64,000 nucleotides of DNA from Trebonia sp963767685 (GCA_963767685.1 CAVYEZ010000005.1:1550001-1614000); one strand, 5' to 3'. Shown: positions 25,998 through 36,203, counted from the stretch's first letter. Notes: generated from the sequence alone by a model not told the origin. Translations and numbers: made by a program.

Positions 25998-27124
25998 TGG
26001 CTCAGATCCTGGTCCGGTTTGGCGGCTAGCACCCCGGCCGCCTGCTCGAGGGTGGCCCTGCTGACCAGCCCGACCAGCAGGAACGTGTCGGGCGAGCGGT
26101 ACGGGTGGACGAGGACGAGGTTGACGAGCGGCGCGCTCGCGACCGCGCCGGTGCCGTCCGTGAAGCTGAGCCGGGCCGCGCCCGCGTCGAGCGCGTCGGT
26201 TAGCAGCTGGCCGCCGGTGTCATGGCGGAACGTGAGCACGGCGAACGCGGCCAGCCCGGCGCCGTACACGCCGATCTGCGGAACCGGCGACGGCTGACGG
26301 CCGAGTCCGGCGAGCTGGCCGGGGAGCACTTCGTCGTCGAGGTTGCTGAGCACCCCGGAGAACGCACTCGGCGTGGTCGTGGTAAACCCGGTGCCCGGGC
26401 CGCGCTGCGGGTTCAGCACGCCGGGGTCGGGGGTCCAGGGGCCCGCCTGGAGGAACCGCGTTTCCAGGGCCGGCTGCGTCGCGCCGCGGTCGAAGACCTC
26501 CACGAGCAGCGGCAGCCCGGTCGCTGGCGACGCCCAGATGTCGGCCCGGGCGATCGTGGACTGCGGCGCGGTCGGCGTGATCTCAAGGCCCGCCGCGCTC
26601 TGCCCGGCGACCCGCTGCGGCGGCACGATGCTGGCTTTGGCGTCCGGGCCCGCCGCGTTGATGATCCGGACGGCGAGCGCCGGCGGCACGAGGTCGGCCG
26701 CCCGGGGGAGCCGGATGACCTGCGCGCCGTAGATTCCGGTGAGCAGTTGGGCACCCGAGTCCCAGACGAAGGTGTCGGCGCCGGCCTGGTAGGTGTCGTT
26801 CTCCCCCGTGTCGGACAGCGTGTCCACCCGCCAGCGGTCCGGCGCGGCCTGCCAGACCCGCATCCGGGTCACTCCGTCGAGCAGCGGCGTCACGCTGGAG
26901 AAGGCGGGCAGGGGCGGGAGGCCGAAGTTCGCGTCGCTCTCCGCGTACCCGGAGAATGACAGCCGCTGGGCGCCGAGGATGCGGTTCTCCAGCTGGCGGG
27001 CCGTGAGGCTGGGGACACCGACCGGAAGGGCACTGGCCAGGACCGGCAGGCAGCACAGTACGGCGACGCCGGCCACGACGAGAATCCAGCGCCATCCGAT
27101 ATGCGAGCCGTGCCGGGTTAGCAC
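25994..27124 (-). CDS. Membrane-anchored LolA/RseB-like protein
   Basis: The 376-residue protein (GTG start) has an N-terminal signal-anchor (HIGWRWILVVAGVAVLCCLP), then a lipoprotein-carrier-like beta domain. Segments such as RILGAQRLSFSGYAE, WRVDTLSDTGEND and DTFVWDSGAQLLTG resemble LolA/RseB-type sensing domains of actinobacteria. It is the first gene of the operon with the ABC-2 exporter, so it may sense or hand over the exported substrate outside the membrane. TATCGT lies six bases before the GTG, predicting a leaderless start. The open frame extends upstream to 27337 but lacks family character. Confidence 0.65.
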   Translation of the reverse strand: MLTRHGSHIGWRWILVVAGVAVLCCLPVLASALPVGVPSLTARQLENRILGAQRLSFSGYAESDANFGLPPLPAFSSVTPLLDGVTRMRVWQAAPDRWRVDTLSDTGENDTYQAGADTFVWDSGAQLLTGIYGAQVIRLPRAADLVPPALAVRIINAAGPDAKASIVPPQRVAGQSAAGLEITPTAPQSTIARADIWASPATGLPLLVEVFDRGATQPALETRFLQAGPWTPDPGVLNPQRGPGTGFTTTTPSAFSGVLSNLDDEVLPGQLAGLGRQPSPVPQIGVYGAGLAAFAVLTFRHDTGGQLLTDALDAGAARLSFTDGTGAVASAPLVNLVLVHPYRSPDTFLLVGLVSRATLEQAAGVLAAKPDQDLSH

Positions 27125-27130
27125 CCCATA

Positions 27131-27136
27131 ACGATA
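27131..27136 (-). promoter_or_regulatory. -10 hexamer TATCGT for the LolA-like/ABC operon
   Basis: On the minus strand TATCGT is followed by TATGGG and then the GTG at 27124, the same six-base spacing as the other leaderless starts in this window. It is also the evidence for choosing this GTG. Confidence 0.5.
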
Positions 27137-27312
27137 CGTTGACTGCCCGCGTACGCGCAGGATCGGGGCGCTCGCCCGCCGGGTTGTCCGCACGCTGTAA
27201 TGAGTTGGGGTCGGGCTCACCCGCGCGGCCCGCTGTTCCCGATCTGGGCCCGCGCGCCAGGGACCTAAAATGCCACCTAAGGCGCCGTTCCTGGCGGAGC
27301 GGAGGAATTGAT

Positions 27313-27741
27313 ATGGCGGAAATGGTCCCCGTGACAATCACGGGAGTGGCCCGGGACGTCGATGACGGGCCGGGACGGCGAGAGCGGTTCTTCATCGAGC
27401 TGGCCGCGACGGCGGCGGGCGACGAGCGGCGGCTGCGGATCGGCGTGGGGGACGCGGAGGCGGCCGCGCTGGCGTTCGGCCTGCAGGGCCAGGAGTTCCC
27501 GCGCCCGATGACGTATCAGTTCACGGCCTCCCTCGTGGCCGCGGCCGGGTCCGCGGTCCGCTCGGTGCAGGTCACGGACTACCGTGACGGGATCTTCTAC
27601 GCGCGGGTGATGCTGCGCGGCGGCGCGGCGGTGGACGCCCGGCCCAGTGACGCGATCAACCTGGCCGCGGTCACCGGCGCCCCGGTCTTCGTCGCGGCTG
27701 AGTTGCTCGGCGTGCCGGCGAGTGCCGGCCAGGCGTCGTAG
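27313..27741 (+). CDS. DUF151 bifunctional nuclease family protein
   Basis: The 142-residue protein matches the DUF151/BFN family in length and motifs: LRIGVGDAEAAALAFGLQG near residue 45, then IFYARVML and the hallmark ARPSDAINLA near 115. Plant and bacterial members have DNase/RNase activity. The physiological role in actinobacteria is unclear. The ATG at 27313 has a perfect GGAGGAA box, so the longer open frame from 27139 is discarded. It converges on the enoyl-CoA hydratase gene. Confidence 0.85.
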   Translation: MAEMVPVTITGVARDVDDGPGRRERFFIELAATAAGDERRLRIGVGDAEAAALAFGLQGQEFPRPMTYQFTASLVAAAGSAVRSVQVTDYRDGIFYARVMLRGGAAVDARPSDAINLAAVTGAPVFVAAELLGVPASAGQAS

Positions 27742-27747
27742 CCCTTA

Positions 27748-28485
27748 TCAGGGCTTGCGGGTGCGGCGGTCAAGGAACGCCGTCATCCGGTCGTGCTTGT
27801 CCTGGGTGCCGAACAGCAGCGCCTGGGCGGCGACGTCGAACGTGGTCGTGGCGGGGCGGTGGCTGCGCAGGGCGAGCTTGGTCAGCTCGAGCGCCCGCCA
27901 GGACTGCCGGGCGATCTTTCCCGCCAGGGCGGCGGCGGCCGCCGACGGGTCTTCGGCGAGCTCGTCCACGAGTCCCGCCGTGAGCGCTTCCGCGGCGGAA
28001 AGGCGCGCGCCGGCGTAGAGCATGCGGCGGGCGACCTGCTGGCCGGCCGCCTGAGCGAGGCGCCAGTTGGCGCCGGCGCCGGCGATGATGCCGAGCGAGA
28101 GCTCGGGCTGGGCGAAGAAGGCCTGGTCGGACGCGACGCGCAGGTCACAAGCGAGGGCGAGTTCGCAGCCGCCGCCCAGCGCGGCGCCGTCGATCGCGGC
28201 GATCGTGGGCCAGCGATGCGCCTCTAGCTTTTCGAACAGCCCGGCGTTGATGGCGAGCAAGGCCGCGTCGGCGTCGCGGTCGCGGAGCTCGGCGATGTCG
28301 GCGCCCGCGGCGAAGATGCCCGGGGTGGTGGAGTGGACGATGAGCACGCAGGGCTGCTTGCGCGCGTCGTCGAGCGCCGCCGCGAAGGCGTCGCTGGTGG
28401 CCTGGTCGATCGCGTTGCGCTTATCGGGACGGTTCAGCCCGATCCACCGGACCGGGCCTTCGCCGCGCACTACAACAGGGCTCAT
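27748..28485 (-). CDS. Enoyl-CoA hydratase/isomerase family protein
   Basis: The 245-residue crotonase-fold protein shows the oxyanion-hole segment GIFAAGADIAEL near residue 57 and the second conserved region AIDGAALGGGCELALACDLR near 97. The glutamate-containing FAQPELSLGIIAGAG follows near 125, so hydratase catalysis is plausible. It lies downstream of the 3-hydroxyacyl-CoA dehydrogenase on the same strand, separated by a 40-bp perfect palindrome. Its likely role is beta-oxidation of dicarboxyl-CoA intermediates from ring cleavage (compare PaaF/PaaG), by context only. Confidence 0.8.
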   Translation of the reverse strand: MSPVVVRGEGPVRWIGLNRPDKRNAIDQATSDAFAAALDDARKQPCVLIVHSTTPGIFAAGADIAELRDRDADAALLAINAGLFEKLEAHRWPTIAAIDGAALGGGCELALACDLRVASDQAFFAQPELSLGIIAGAGANWRLAQAAGQQVARRMLYAGARLSAAEALTAGLVDELAEDPSAAAAALAGKIARQSWRALELTKLALRSHRPATTTFDVAAQALLFGTQDKHDRMTAFLDRRTRKP

Positions 28486-28507
28486 CGGTTCTCCAGTTCA
28501 GGATCCG

Positions 28508-28547
28508 CGGGTGCCGTCGGGCCGGCTAGCCGGCCCGACGGCACCCG
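28508..28547. terminator. 40-bp perfect palindrome, probable terminator
   Basis: The arms 28508-28527 and 28528-28547 are exact reverse complements with no spacer, centred on CTAG. As RNA it would form an 18-bp stem with a CUAG loop. It lies between the end of the dehydrogenase gene and the start of the enoyl-CoA hydratase gene on the minus strand. It has no T-tract, so termination is inferred from position. A DNA-level role is possible. Confidence 0.6.
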
Positions 28548-28572
28548 GGGAGGAGCGGGCTGCCGGCGTCGG

Positions 28573-28592
28573 CGCGCTTCTTGCTGTTATCA
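28573..28592 (+). repeat. 20-bp repeat CGCGCTTCTTGCTGTTATCA, copy 1
   Basis: The same 20 bases occur at 61632-61651. Here the last three bases are the stop codon (TGA on the minus strand) of the dehydrogenase gene. Upstream of both copies lies GC-rich sequence with partial dyads. Two exact 20-base copies in non-coding DNA are unlikely by chance in 64 kb, so this is probably a small dispersed repeat. Confidence 0.55.
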
Positions 28593-30167
28593 GGGATGGA
28601 ACGGGTGGGCAGGAGGCGTGGGGCCCTGGCGGGGCAGGAGCGGGTCGGCCGCCGGGCCGCGCTGGGCGAGGGCGGTGCGGCGCAGCAGGGGGCTGGGGCG
28701 GTAGTGGCCGTCGCGGTACCAGTTCTCGAGGCTGTCGAGGATGCGGAGGATGTCCCCGATGCCCCACTGGCGCGCCCAGGCGAGGGGGCCGAGTGGGTAG
28801 TTGACGCCGAGGCGCATGGCGGTATCGATGTCGGGCTCGCTGGCGACGCGGCCGGCGAGGGCGTCGGCGGCGAGGTTGGCGAGCATGGCGACGGTGCGGG
28901 TGACGATGAGGCCCGGGGTGTCCTCGGTGACGTAGACGTCCAGGCGGGCGGCCTGCAGCAGCCCGGTCGCCCCACTGAGAGCAGCGGGCGGGCACCCGTC
29001 GGACGGCGCGATCGCGATGGCGGTGGCGGTGGCGGGGTCGAGGACCCGGTCGACGACGATGACCGGGCGTTCGAGCGCGGCGGACAGCGAGGTGGCGGTG
29101 ACTCCCTCGCACTGGGCGAGGAGGGCGCCGGAAGGGAGCTCGACCAGGCCGCCGGGGAGCCCGGCGCCGCTGTCGTCGCGGTCACCCGACACGGTGCCGA
29201 CCCCCGCCCGGTCGAGCAGGGCGCGCAGCGGCGACGGCTCGCGGTCGCCGTCACCGGCGTAGGACGCGTGCTCGATGACGACCTCGGGTGACCCGGCCGC
29301 GGGCGCAGGGGCAGCCGCGGGGGCGCCGTCGCTCGGGTACATGCCGCGGCCGGCCTTGCGGCCGAGCCAGCCGGCCTCGACAAGGGCCCGCTGCGCGAGC
29401 GAGGGCGCGAAGCGCGGGTCGTGCCCGAACGCGGTCCAGACCGAGCGGGTAACCGCCTCGTTGACATCGTGGCCGATCAGGTCCATGAGGGTGAACGGCC
29501 CCATGCGGAAGCCGCCGGCGCCGGTCAGCACCGCGTCGATGTGCTGCGGAGCGGCCGCGTGCTCCTCGTACAGCCGCCACGCCTCGGCGTAGAAGGGGCG
29601 GGCGATCCGGTTGACGATGAACCCGGGGGTGGCGGTGGACCGGACGACGGTCTTGCCCCAGGCGGCGGCGAGGTCGGCGGCCGCGTCGGCGACGTCCGGC
29701 GCGGTGGCGAGCCCGGAGATGACCTCGACGAGCTTCATGGCCGGGACCGGGTTGAAGAAGTGCAGGCCGACCAGGCGCTCGGGCTGGGTGAGGCCGGCGG
29801 CGAGGGCCGTGGGCGACAGGGAGGAGGTGTTGGACGCGAGGATCGCGTCGAGGGCGACGACCCGCTCAAGCTCGCTGAACAGCGCCCGCTTGACCGTCAG
29901 GTCCTCGATGATCGCCTCGATCACGACCCCGCACCTGGCGAGGCCCGCCACCGAGTCGACCGGGATGAGGTCGAGCGCGTCCGGGTCGACGCTGAGGCGG
30001 CCCCGGGCGACCTGGGCCTTGACCCGGTCGCGGATGCCGCCGACGGCCCGCTCCGCGGCGCCGGGAACGGCGTCGGCGATCAGGACTCGCCGCCCGGCCA
30101 CGGCGGCTACCTGGGCGATCCCTGCGCCCATCGTGCCGGCCCCGACAACGCCGATCGATGCGGTCAT
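28590..30167 (-). CDS. 3-hydroxyacyl-CoA dehydrogenase (PaaH-like, two-domain)
   Basis: The 525-residue protein starts with the NAD-binding VVGAGTMGAGIAQVAA. Next come SNTSSLSPTALA near residue 115 and the substrate-binding LHFFNPVPAMKLVEV near 145. A first C-terminal domain covers about residues 190-285, and a second such domain ends the protein. The two C-terminal domains and about 500-residue length resemble PaaH-type 3-hydroxyadipyl-CoA dehydrogenases. That step is needed in both the phenylacetate and Box benzoyl-CoA routes, matching the boxBC genes nearby. TACGGT seven bases before the ATG suggests leaderless expression. Hairpin cluster C lies just upstream. Confidence 0.85.
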   Translation of the reverse strand: MTASIGVVGAGTMGAGIAQVAAVAGRRVLIADAVPGAAERAVGGIRDRVKAQVARGRLSVDPDALDLIPVDSVAGLARCGVVIEAIIEDLTVKRALFSELERVVALDAILASNTSSLSPTALAAGLTQPERLVGLHFFNPVPAMKLVEVISGLATAPDVADAAADLAAAWGKTVVRSTATPGFIVNRIARPFYAEAWRLYEEHAAAPQHIDAVLTGAGGFRMGPFTLMDLIGHDVNEAVTRSVWTAFGHDPRFAPSLAQRALVEAGWLGRKAGRGMYPSDGAPAAAPAPAAGSPEVVIEHASYAGDGDREPSPLRALLDRAGVGTVSGDRDDSGAGLPGGLVELPSGALLAQCEGVTATSLSAALERPVIVVDRVLDPATATAIAIAPSDGCPPAALSGATGLLQAARLDVYVTEDTPGLIVTRTVAMLANLAADALAGRVASEPDIDTAMRLGVNYPLGPLAWARQWGIGDILRILDSLENWYRDGHYRPSPLLRRTALAQRGPAADPLLPRQGPTPPAHPFHP

Positions 30168-30174
30168 GTGGACC

Positions 30175-30180
30175 ACCGTA
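30175..30180 (-). promoter_or_regulatory. -10 hexamer TACGGT for the dehydrogenase gene
   Basis: On the minus strand TACGGT is followed by seven bases and then the ATG at 30167. It separates this gene transcriptionally from the bclA-box operon upstream, with the hairpin repeat between them. Confidence 0.45.
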
Positions 30181-30218
30181 TCGGTCGGGAGCGTGCCGGC
30201 AACTGGGGGGTCACAAGC

Positions 30219-30458
30219 GCGAGCCAAAGGCGCGCGCCGCCGTGCCCGGGCTGAGGAGGGAGGGAGCCTCCCGCGAGCCCAAGTGCGCCGGCGGCCTGCG
30301 CGGACTGAGGAGCGAGGGACGAGCGACTGAGCGACGAGGGAGCACAGGCTGCCCTCAGGGCGCGCGGAGGCGAGCGGGAGAAACGGAGCACGAGCGGACG
30401 ACCGACGAGGGAGGACACGGCGGCCTCAAAGCGCGCCGGAGGCGAGCGCGGGAAACAC
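30219..30458 (+). repeat. Dispersed hairpin element, locus C: nested pair
   Basis: Outer copy: GGCGCGC (30229-30235) and CCGCCGTG (30237-30244) pair with CACGGCGG (30416-30423) and GCGCGCC (30431-30437), with the right-side bulge CCTCAAA. Inner copy: GTGCGCC-GGCGGCCTG (30283-30298) pairs with CAGGCTGCC (30345-30353) and GGCGCGC (30359-30365), with bulge CTCAG. It uses two G-T (G-U in RNA) wobbles. The arms differ from those at loci A, B and D yet remain complementary. The inner copy is flanked by GGGAGC and GGAGCAC, possibly a short target duplication. The right end encodes the last residues and stop of the amidohydrolase on the other strand. Confidence 0.85.
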
Positions 30459-31313
30459 TGTCGGCTTGAGATTGTAGACCCGGATCGCGTTGCCGGCCAG
30501 GACCGCCGCCGTCGTGTCCTCGTCGGGCATGAGCCGGGCGACCGCGCGGGCGTTCGCGGCGATGCCGGGGATGCCCGGCCAGTCGGTGCCGAAGATCATC
30601 CGGCGCGCGAGGCGGCTCCAGTTCTGCCGGGCGTAGTAGTCGCGGAGCCGGGACGGCGGCAGGCCGGACAACTCGATCCAGACGCGCTCGTGCGACAGGG
30701 CGAGGAACGCCGCCGCGTCGTACCACCACCCGCGCCCGCCGTGGGCGAGCACGAGCGTGAGCGAGCGGAAGTCGCGCAGCACGTCGTCGAGGACCACGGG
30801 GTCGCCGAACGCGTTGGACGACCCGGGGAAGGTGGAGGTGCCGCAGTGCACGACCACCGGGACGCCGGCCGCCTGGCAGGCCTCGTAGGCGGGGTAGAGC
30901 ATCCGGTCGTTGGCCGCGACGCCGGCGTGCACCGGGTGGACCTTCAGCGCGACCGCGCCGAGCGCGAGCTGGCGGCGGACCTCGTCGTCAACCGGGTAGT
31001 GGTAGTGCGGGTTGACGCTCGCGATGACCTTGACCCGGTCGGGATTGAACCCGGCGATCGGCAGCATGTCCTCGATGGTCTGCAGCCCTGTCACCTTAGG
31101 CGAGTACTCGCACATCAGCAGCCCGGTGTCGACGCCCTCGGCCGCCAGCAGGGCGTCGAACGCCGCCGGGATCACGGCGCCGGAGGAGTCGTAGAGCCGG
31201 TCCATGACGTCGCGGTCGGCGAAACCCTGTACCCAGGTGTCCCAGGGCAGCTTGAGCGTCGTCTTGCGGGCGGCGTGCAGGTGCACGTCGATGAGCTGGA
31301 ACCCGTCGAGCAT
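30426..31313 (-). CDS. Amidohydrolase (ACMSD-like, amidohydrolase-2) family protein
   Basis: The 295-residue protein has metal-site motifs of the amidohydrolase-2 family: IDVHLH at residues 8-13, ALKVHPVH near 140, VVVHCGTS near 170, LAHGGRG near 205 and FGTDWPG near 255. Such enzymes are zinc hydrolases or non-oxidative decarboxylases. Its start overlaps the stop of the benzoate-CoA ligase gene (TGATG), so it is translationally coupled into the box operon. I know of no such step in the described Box pathway. Its last residues (PTVFPALASGAL) and stop codon come from the end of a hairpin repeat, replacing the original C terminus. Confidence 0.8.
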   Translation of the reverse strand: MLDGFQLIDVHLHAARKTTLKLPWDTWVQGFADRDVMDRLYDSSGAVIPAAFDALLAAEGVDTGLLMCEYSPKVTGLQTIEDMLPIAGFNPDRVKVIASVNPHYHYPVDDEVRRQLALGAVALKVHPVHAGVAANDRMLYPAYEACQAAGVPVVVHCGTSTFPGSSNAFGDPVVLDDVLRDFRSLTLVLAHGGRGWWYDAAAFLALSHERVWIELSGLPPSRLRDYYARQNWSRLARRMIFGTDWPGIPGIAANARAVARLMPDEDTTAAVLAGNAIRVYNLKPTVFPALASGAL

Positions 31314-32954
31314 CAGACCGTGCCTACCGAACCCGGGCCCGGCGGGCGCAGCACGCCGGCGGCCATGGTGCGCAGCTCCACGCGGCGGATCTTGCCGGTC
31401 GCGGTCGTGGGGAAGCCGTCGGTGAAGACGACGGCGCGCGGCCGCTTGAACGACGGCAGGCCCTCGCGGCAGTGCTCGATCAGCTCGGCCTCGGTGACCT
31501 GGGCGCCAGCGGTGAGGACGACGTAGGCGACGGGCTTTTCCAGGCTGTCGGCGTCCGGCGCGGCCACCACCACGGCCTGCGCGACGGCGGGGTGGGCAAG
31601 CAGCCGGGCCTCGACCTCCATGGGCGACACCCAGATGCCGGACGCCTTGATCATGTCGCCGGTCCGCCCCAGGCAGGCGTAGTATCCGTCCGCGTCGCGC
31701 ACGTAGGTGTCGCCAGTGCGCAGCCACTCGCCCTGGAACACCAGCCGGGACGCGTCGTACCGGGCCCAGTAGCCGGTGGCGGTCGAGGCGCCGCGGACGA
31801 ACAGCGTGCCAGGCCACCCCGGAGCCCGTCACTTCCGCGCCGGTCTCCTCGTCCACCAGCTTCAGGTCATAGCCGGGCACCGCGACGCCCGTCGTGCCCG
31901 GCCGGACCGCGCCCGGCGCGTTGGACAGGAAGATGTGCAGCATCTCGGTCATGCCGATGCCGTCGATGATGTCGACGCCGAAGTGGGCCGTCCACCGCTC
32001 GTACAGGGCGGCGGGCAGCGCCTCGCCCGCCGAGGCGGCGAGCCGCACGCCGCCGAGAGCGTCGGCGGGCATCCCGGCGCGGAGCATGTTGGCGAAGAAC
32101 GTCGGCCCGCCGAAGAACAGCGTCGCACCGTACTTGACCGCCGTCTCCGCGATCAGGTCGGGCCGGGACGCCGACGGCAGCAGCACGCTGGCGGCGCCGG
32201 CCGACATGGGGAACAGCAGCGAGTTGCCGAGGCCGTAGGCGAAGAACGCCTTGGCCGCCGACAGGCACCGGTCCTCGGGCCGGATGCCGAGTACCCGCTG
32301 CCCGTAGGTCTCGCACACCACCGGGATGGACCCGTGCCGGTGCATCGCGCCCTTCGGGTCGCCCGTGGTCCCCGAGGTATAGAGCCAGAACGCGGGCGAG
32401 TCGGCGGTCGAGTCGTAGACGAGGTCGTCCGGGGCCGCGCCGGCGAGGTCATCGAGCAAGTAGACCGGCCGGGCACTGGCCCCCTCTCGAGGGCTCGTCC
32501 CCGTGGGCGCCGGCAGCGGGAAATCGGCCAAGATCCCCGCCAGTTCAGGTGCCGCCCCTGCGCTTGCCAGCACCGCGGCCGATTCCTCAGTGTTAGTCAG
32601 TAGAGGCGCGGCGAACTCGCTGGTGACCGCCAGGAACTTGGCTCTCGAGTCGCGCAGCAGTTCCGCGATGCCTTCTGGCCGGAGCATCGTCGAGACCGGC
32701 ACCGGGATCGCGCCCACTCGCATGGCGGCGAGGTACACCACGGCGAAGTGCGGCGAGTCCGCCATCACCATCAGGATGCGCTGCTCGGGCCGGACCCCGG
32801 CCGCCCGCAGGCCCGCCGCGGTCCGCCGGACCCGGTCCCAGAGGGCGGCGTAGCTGAGGTCGCCGGCCGGGCCGGTCAGCGCCAGCCGGTCGCCGTCTCC
32901 GGCGGCGAGCCGCCGGTCGAGCAGGTACTCACACGCGTTGAACAACTGCGCCAT
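31313..32954 (-). pseudogene. bclA: Benzoate-CoA ligase, interrupted by one frameshift
   Basis: Two frames give a full acyl-CoA synthetase of about 546 residues. Part one (ATG at 32954) has FNACEYLLDRRLAAGDGDRL, the P-loop YTSGTTGDPKGAMHRHGS near residue 185, AYGLGNSLLFP, and DGIGMTEMLHIFLSN near 320. These match benzoate/4-hydroxybenzoate-CoA ligases, with the FxACxxLxDR start typical of that group. Part two has WLRTGDTY, GRTGDMIKASGIWVSPMEVE and the catalytic lysine in TATGKIRR. Near 31812-31820 one extra base breaks GSGVPGTLFVRG. It should make benzoyl-CoA for BoxB. With flanking operon genes intact, a sequence error is likely. Confidence 0.75.
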
Positions 32955-32980
32955 CGCATTGCCCCCGGGTCCGGCCTGGC

Positions 32981-34396
32981 CTAGGCCAGGTGCACGTAGT
33001 CGTAGTCGAAGGGCTGGCCGTTGATCCCGTTGCGCGGGGGTGCGACCCAGGCAGCGATCTTGCCACGCTGGTGCACCGGCTGCATCAGGGAACGGACGAA
33101 CGTCTTGTCGGTGTCGGTCGGGAGCCATTGCCCCTTGCGCGCTTCCCATTCGGAAGCGGCCAGCTTCTCCCCCGTGGGCGACGCCTCGATGGCGGCGAAC
33201 GCGCCGACCTTGCGGTTGAACGCGACGTGCGGCAGGTAGAGCCGCTGCGGCAGGCCCGCGTCGGCGAGGATGCGGTTCCACCGCTTGACGCCGCCGGAGC
33301 AGTCGGCGATGTACTCGCGGCGCAGGTCCGTGTTCAGCCCGGTCAGCGCCGAGACCTCGACCTCGCCGATCTCGCCTTCCCGCAGGGCATCGACCATGAT
33401 CGAGTCGTCGGCCAGCCGGTGATCGTCTTTGCGGCGCTCCTCCAGCCAGCGGCCCTTCAGCCCGGCGGTGTAGTAGTTGGCGACGTTGGTGGAGGTCTCC
33501 CCGCCGAACAGGTCCAGGGACACCGAGTAATGGAAGTTCAGGTACTTCTGGATGACCGGCAGCGGGATGGCCCCGAGCGCGGCGACCTCGTCGGTGTCGC
33601 TCTCCACCATCACCTGCGCCGTGCGCTCCACCACCCGGTCCACGCCGGTGGTGCCGACCATCATGTGGTGGGCCTCTTCCTTGAGCATGAACTCGCAGGT
33701 CCGGCTGAGGGGGTCGAACGCGGACTCCTTCAGGGTGCCGAGCTGGTACTTGCCGTCCCGGTCGGTGAAGTAGGTGAACATGTAGAACGACAGCCAGTCC
33801 GGGGTCTCCTCGTTGAACGCCCCCAGGATCCGCGGCGAGTCCTCGCTGCCGGAGTTGCGGTGCAGCAGCTCGCCGGCCTCCTCCCGGCCCTCGCGGCCGA
33901 AGTAGGCGTGCAGCAGGTACACCATCGCCCACAGGTGACGGCCCTCTTCGACGTTGACCTGGAACAGGTTCCGCAGGTCATACAGGCTCGGCGCGGTCGC
34001 GCCGAGGTTCCGCTGCTGCTCCACGCTGGCCGGCTCGGTGTCGCCCTGGATCACGATCAGCCGTTGCAGCTCCGCCCGGTACTCCCCCGGCACCTTCTGC
34101 CAGGCGGGCTCGCCCTTGTGCGCACCGAACGCGATCCGCCGGTCCGGGTTCTTGTCGGCGAGGAAGATGCCCCACCGGTAGTCCATCATCGGCACGTGCC
34201 CGAACTGCGCCCAGCCCTCGCCGCGCACGTCGATCGCGGTGCGCAGGTACACGTCCCTGGTCGGCAGGGTGGGCCCCATCGACTCCCACCAGGACAGGAA
34301 GTCCGGCTGCCAGGACTCAAGCGCCCGCTGCAGGCGGCGGTCCTCGGCCAGGCCGACGTTGTTCGGTATCTTCTCGGCGTAATCCGGCCTCGTCAT
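32981..34396 (-). CDS. boxB: Benzoyl-CoA 2,3-epoxidase subunit BoxB
   Basis: The 471-residue protein matches BoxB in length and landmarks. A di-iron site is formed by helices with NVEEGRHLWAMVYLLHAYFG near residue 150 and LKEEAHHMMVGTTGVDR near 240. The N-terminal PNNVGLAEDRRLQRALESW and the C-terminal NGINGQPFDYDYVHLA are also family hallmarks. It oxidises benzoyl-CoA to the 2,3-epoxide using O2 and electrons from BoxA, which is not encoded in this window. It lies between boxC and bclA on one strand, five bases after boxC, in one operon. Confidence 0.9.
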   Translation of the reverse strand: MTRPDYAEKIPNNVGLAEDRRLQRALESWQPDFLSWWESMGPTLPTRDVYLRTAIDVRGEGWAQFGHVPMMDYRWGIFLADKNPDRRIAFGAHKGEPAWQKVPGEYRAELQRLIVIQGDTEPASVEQQRNLGATAPSLYDLRNLFQVNVEEGRHLWAMVYLLHAYFGREGREEAGELLHRNSGSEDSPRILGAFNEETPDWLSFYMFTYFTDRDGKYQLGTLKESAFDPLSRTCEFMLKEEAHHMMVGTTGVDRVVERTAQVMVESDTDEVAALGAIPLPVIQKYLNFHYSVSLDLFGGETSTNVANYYTAGLKGRWLEERRKDDHRLADDSIMVDALREGEIGEVEVSALTGLNTDLRREYIADCSGGVKRWNRILADAGLPQRLYLPHVAFNRKVGAFAAIEASPTGEKLAASEWEARKGQWLPTDTDKTFVRSLMQPVHQRGKIAAWVAPPRNGINGQPFDYDYVHLA

Positions 34397-34401
34397 GGTG
34401 A

Positions 34402-36084
<1,683 letters not shown>

Positions 36085-36095
36085 GTCACCATGCT

Positions 36096-36130
36096 CTACG
36101 AATATCTGCATGCCCGTCAATACTTCGTAG
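36096..36130 (-). promoter_or_regulatory. Candidate operator upstream of boxC: CTACGAA...TTCGTAG
   Basis: CTACGAA (36096-36102) and TTCGTAG (36124-36130) form an exact 7-bp inverted repeat with centres 28 bases apart. It sits 12-46 bases upstream of the boxC start. A second dyad, GTGATGATCAC, lies at 36182-36192. The PaaX-family gene is immediately upstream, so either dyad could be its binding site. Which one is used is not shown. Confidence 0.45.
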
Positions 36131-36181
36131 CATATTTGCCCGGCGAAGGCCGGGCCGGGCCCGGACATACCGGGTCACTCC

Positions 36182-36192
36182 GTGATGATCAC
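36182..36192. promoter_or_regulatory. GTGATGATCAC palindrome between paaX and boxC
   Basis: This is a perfect odd palindrome (GTGAT-G-ATCAC) 11 bases before the end of the PaaX-family gene. It lies about 100 bases upstream of the boxC start. It may be part of the box promoter. Confidence 0.35.
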
Positions 36193-36203
36193 TACGGGCA
36201 AGA

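Noticed and set aside
30426..33932. A single open frame of 1168 codons
   Set aside because: It joins out-of-frame boxB sequence, the first part of benzoate-CoA ligase and the amidohydrolase by chance. The real genes have separate starts and stops.
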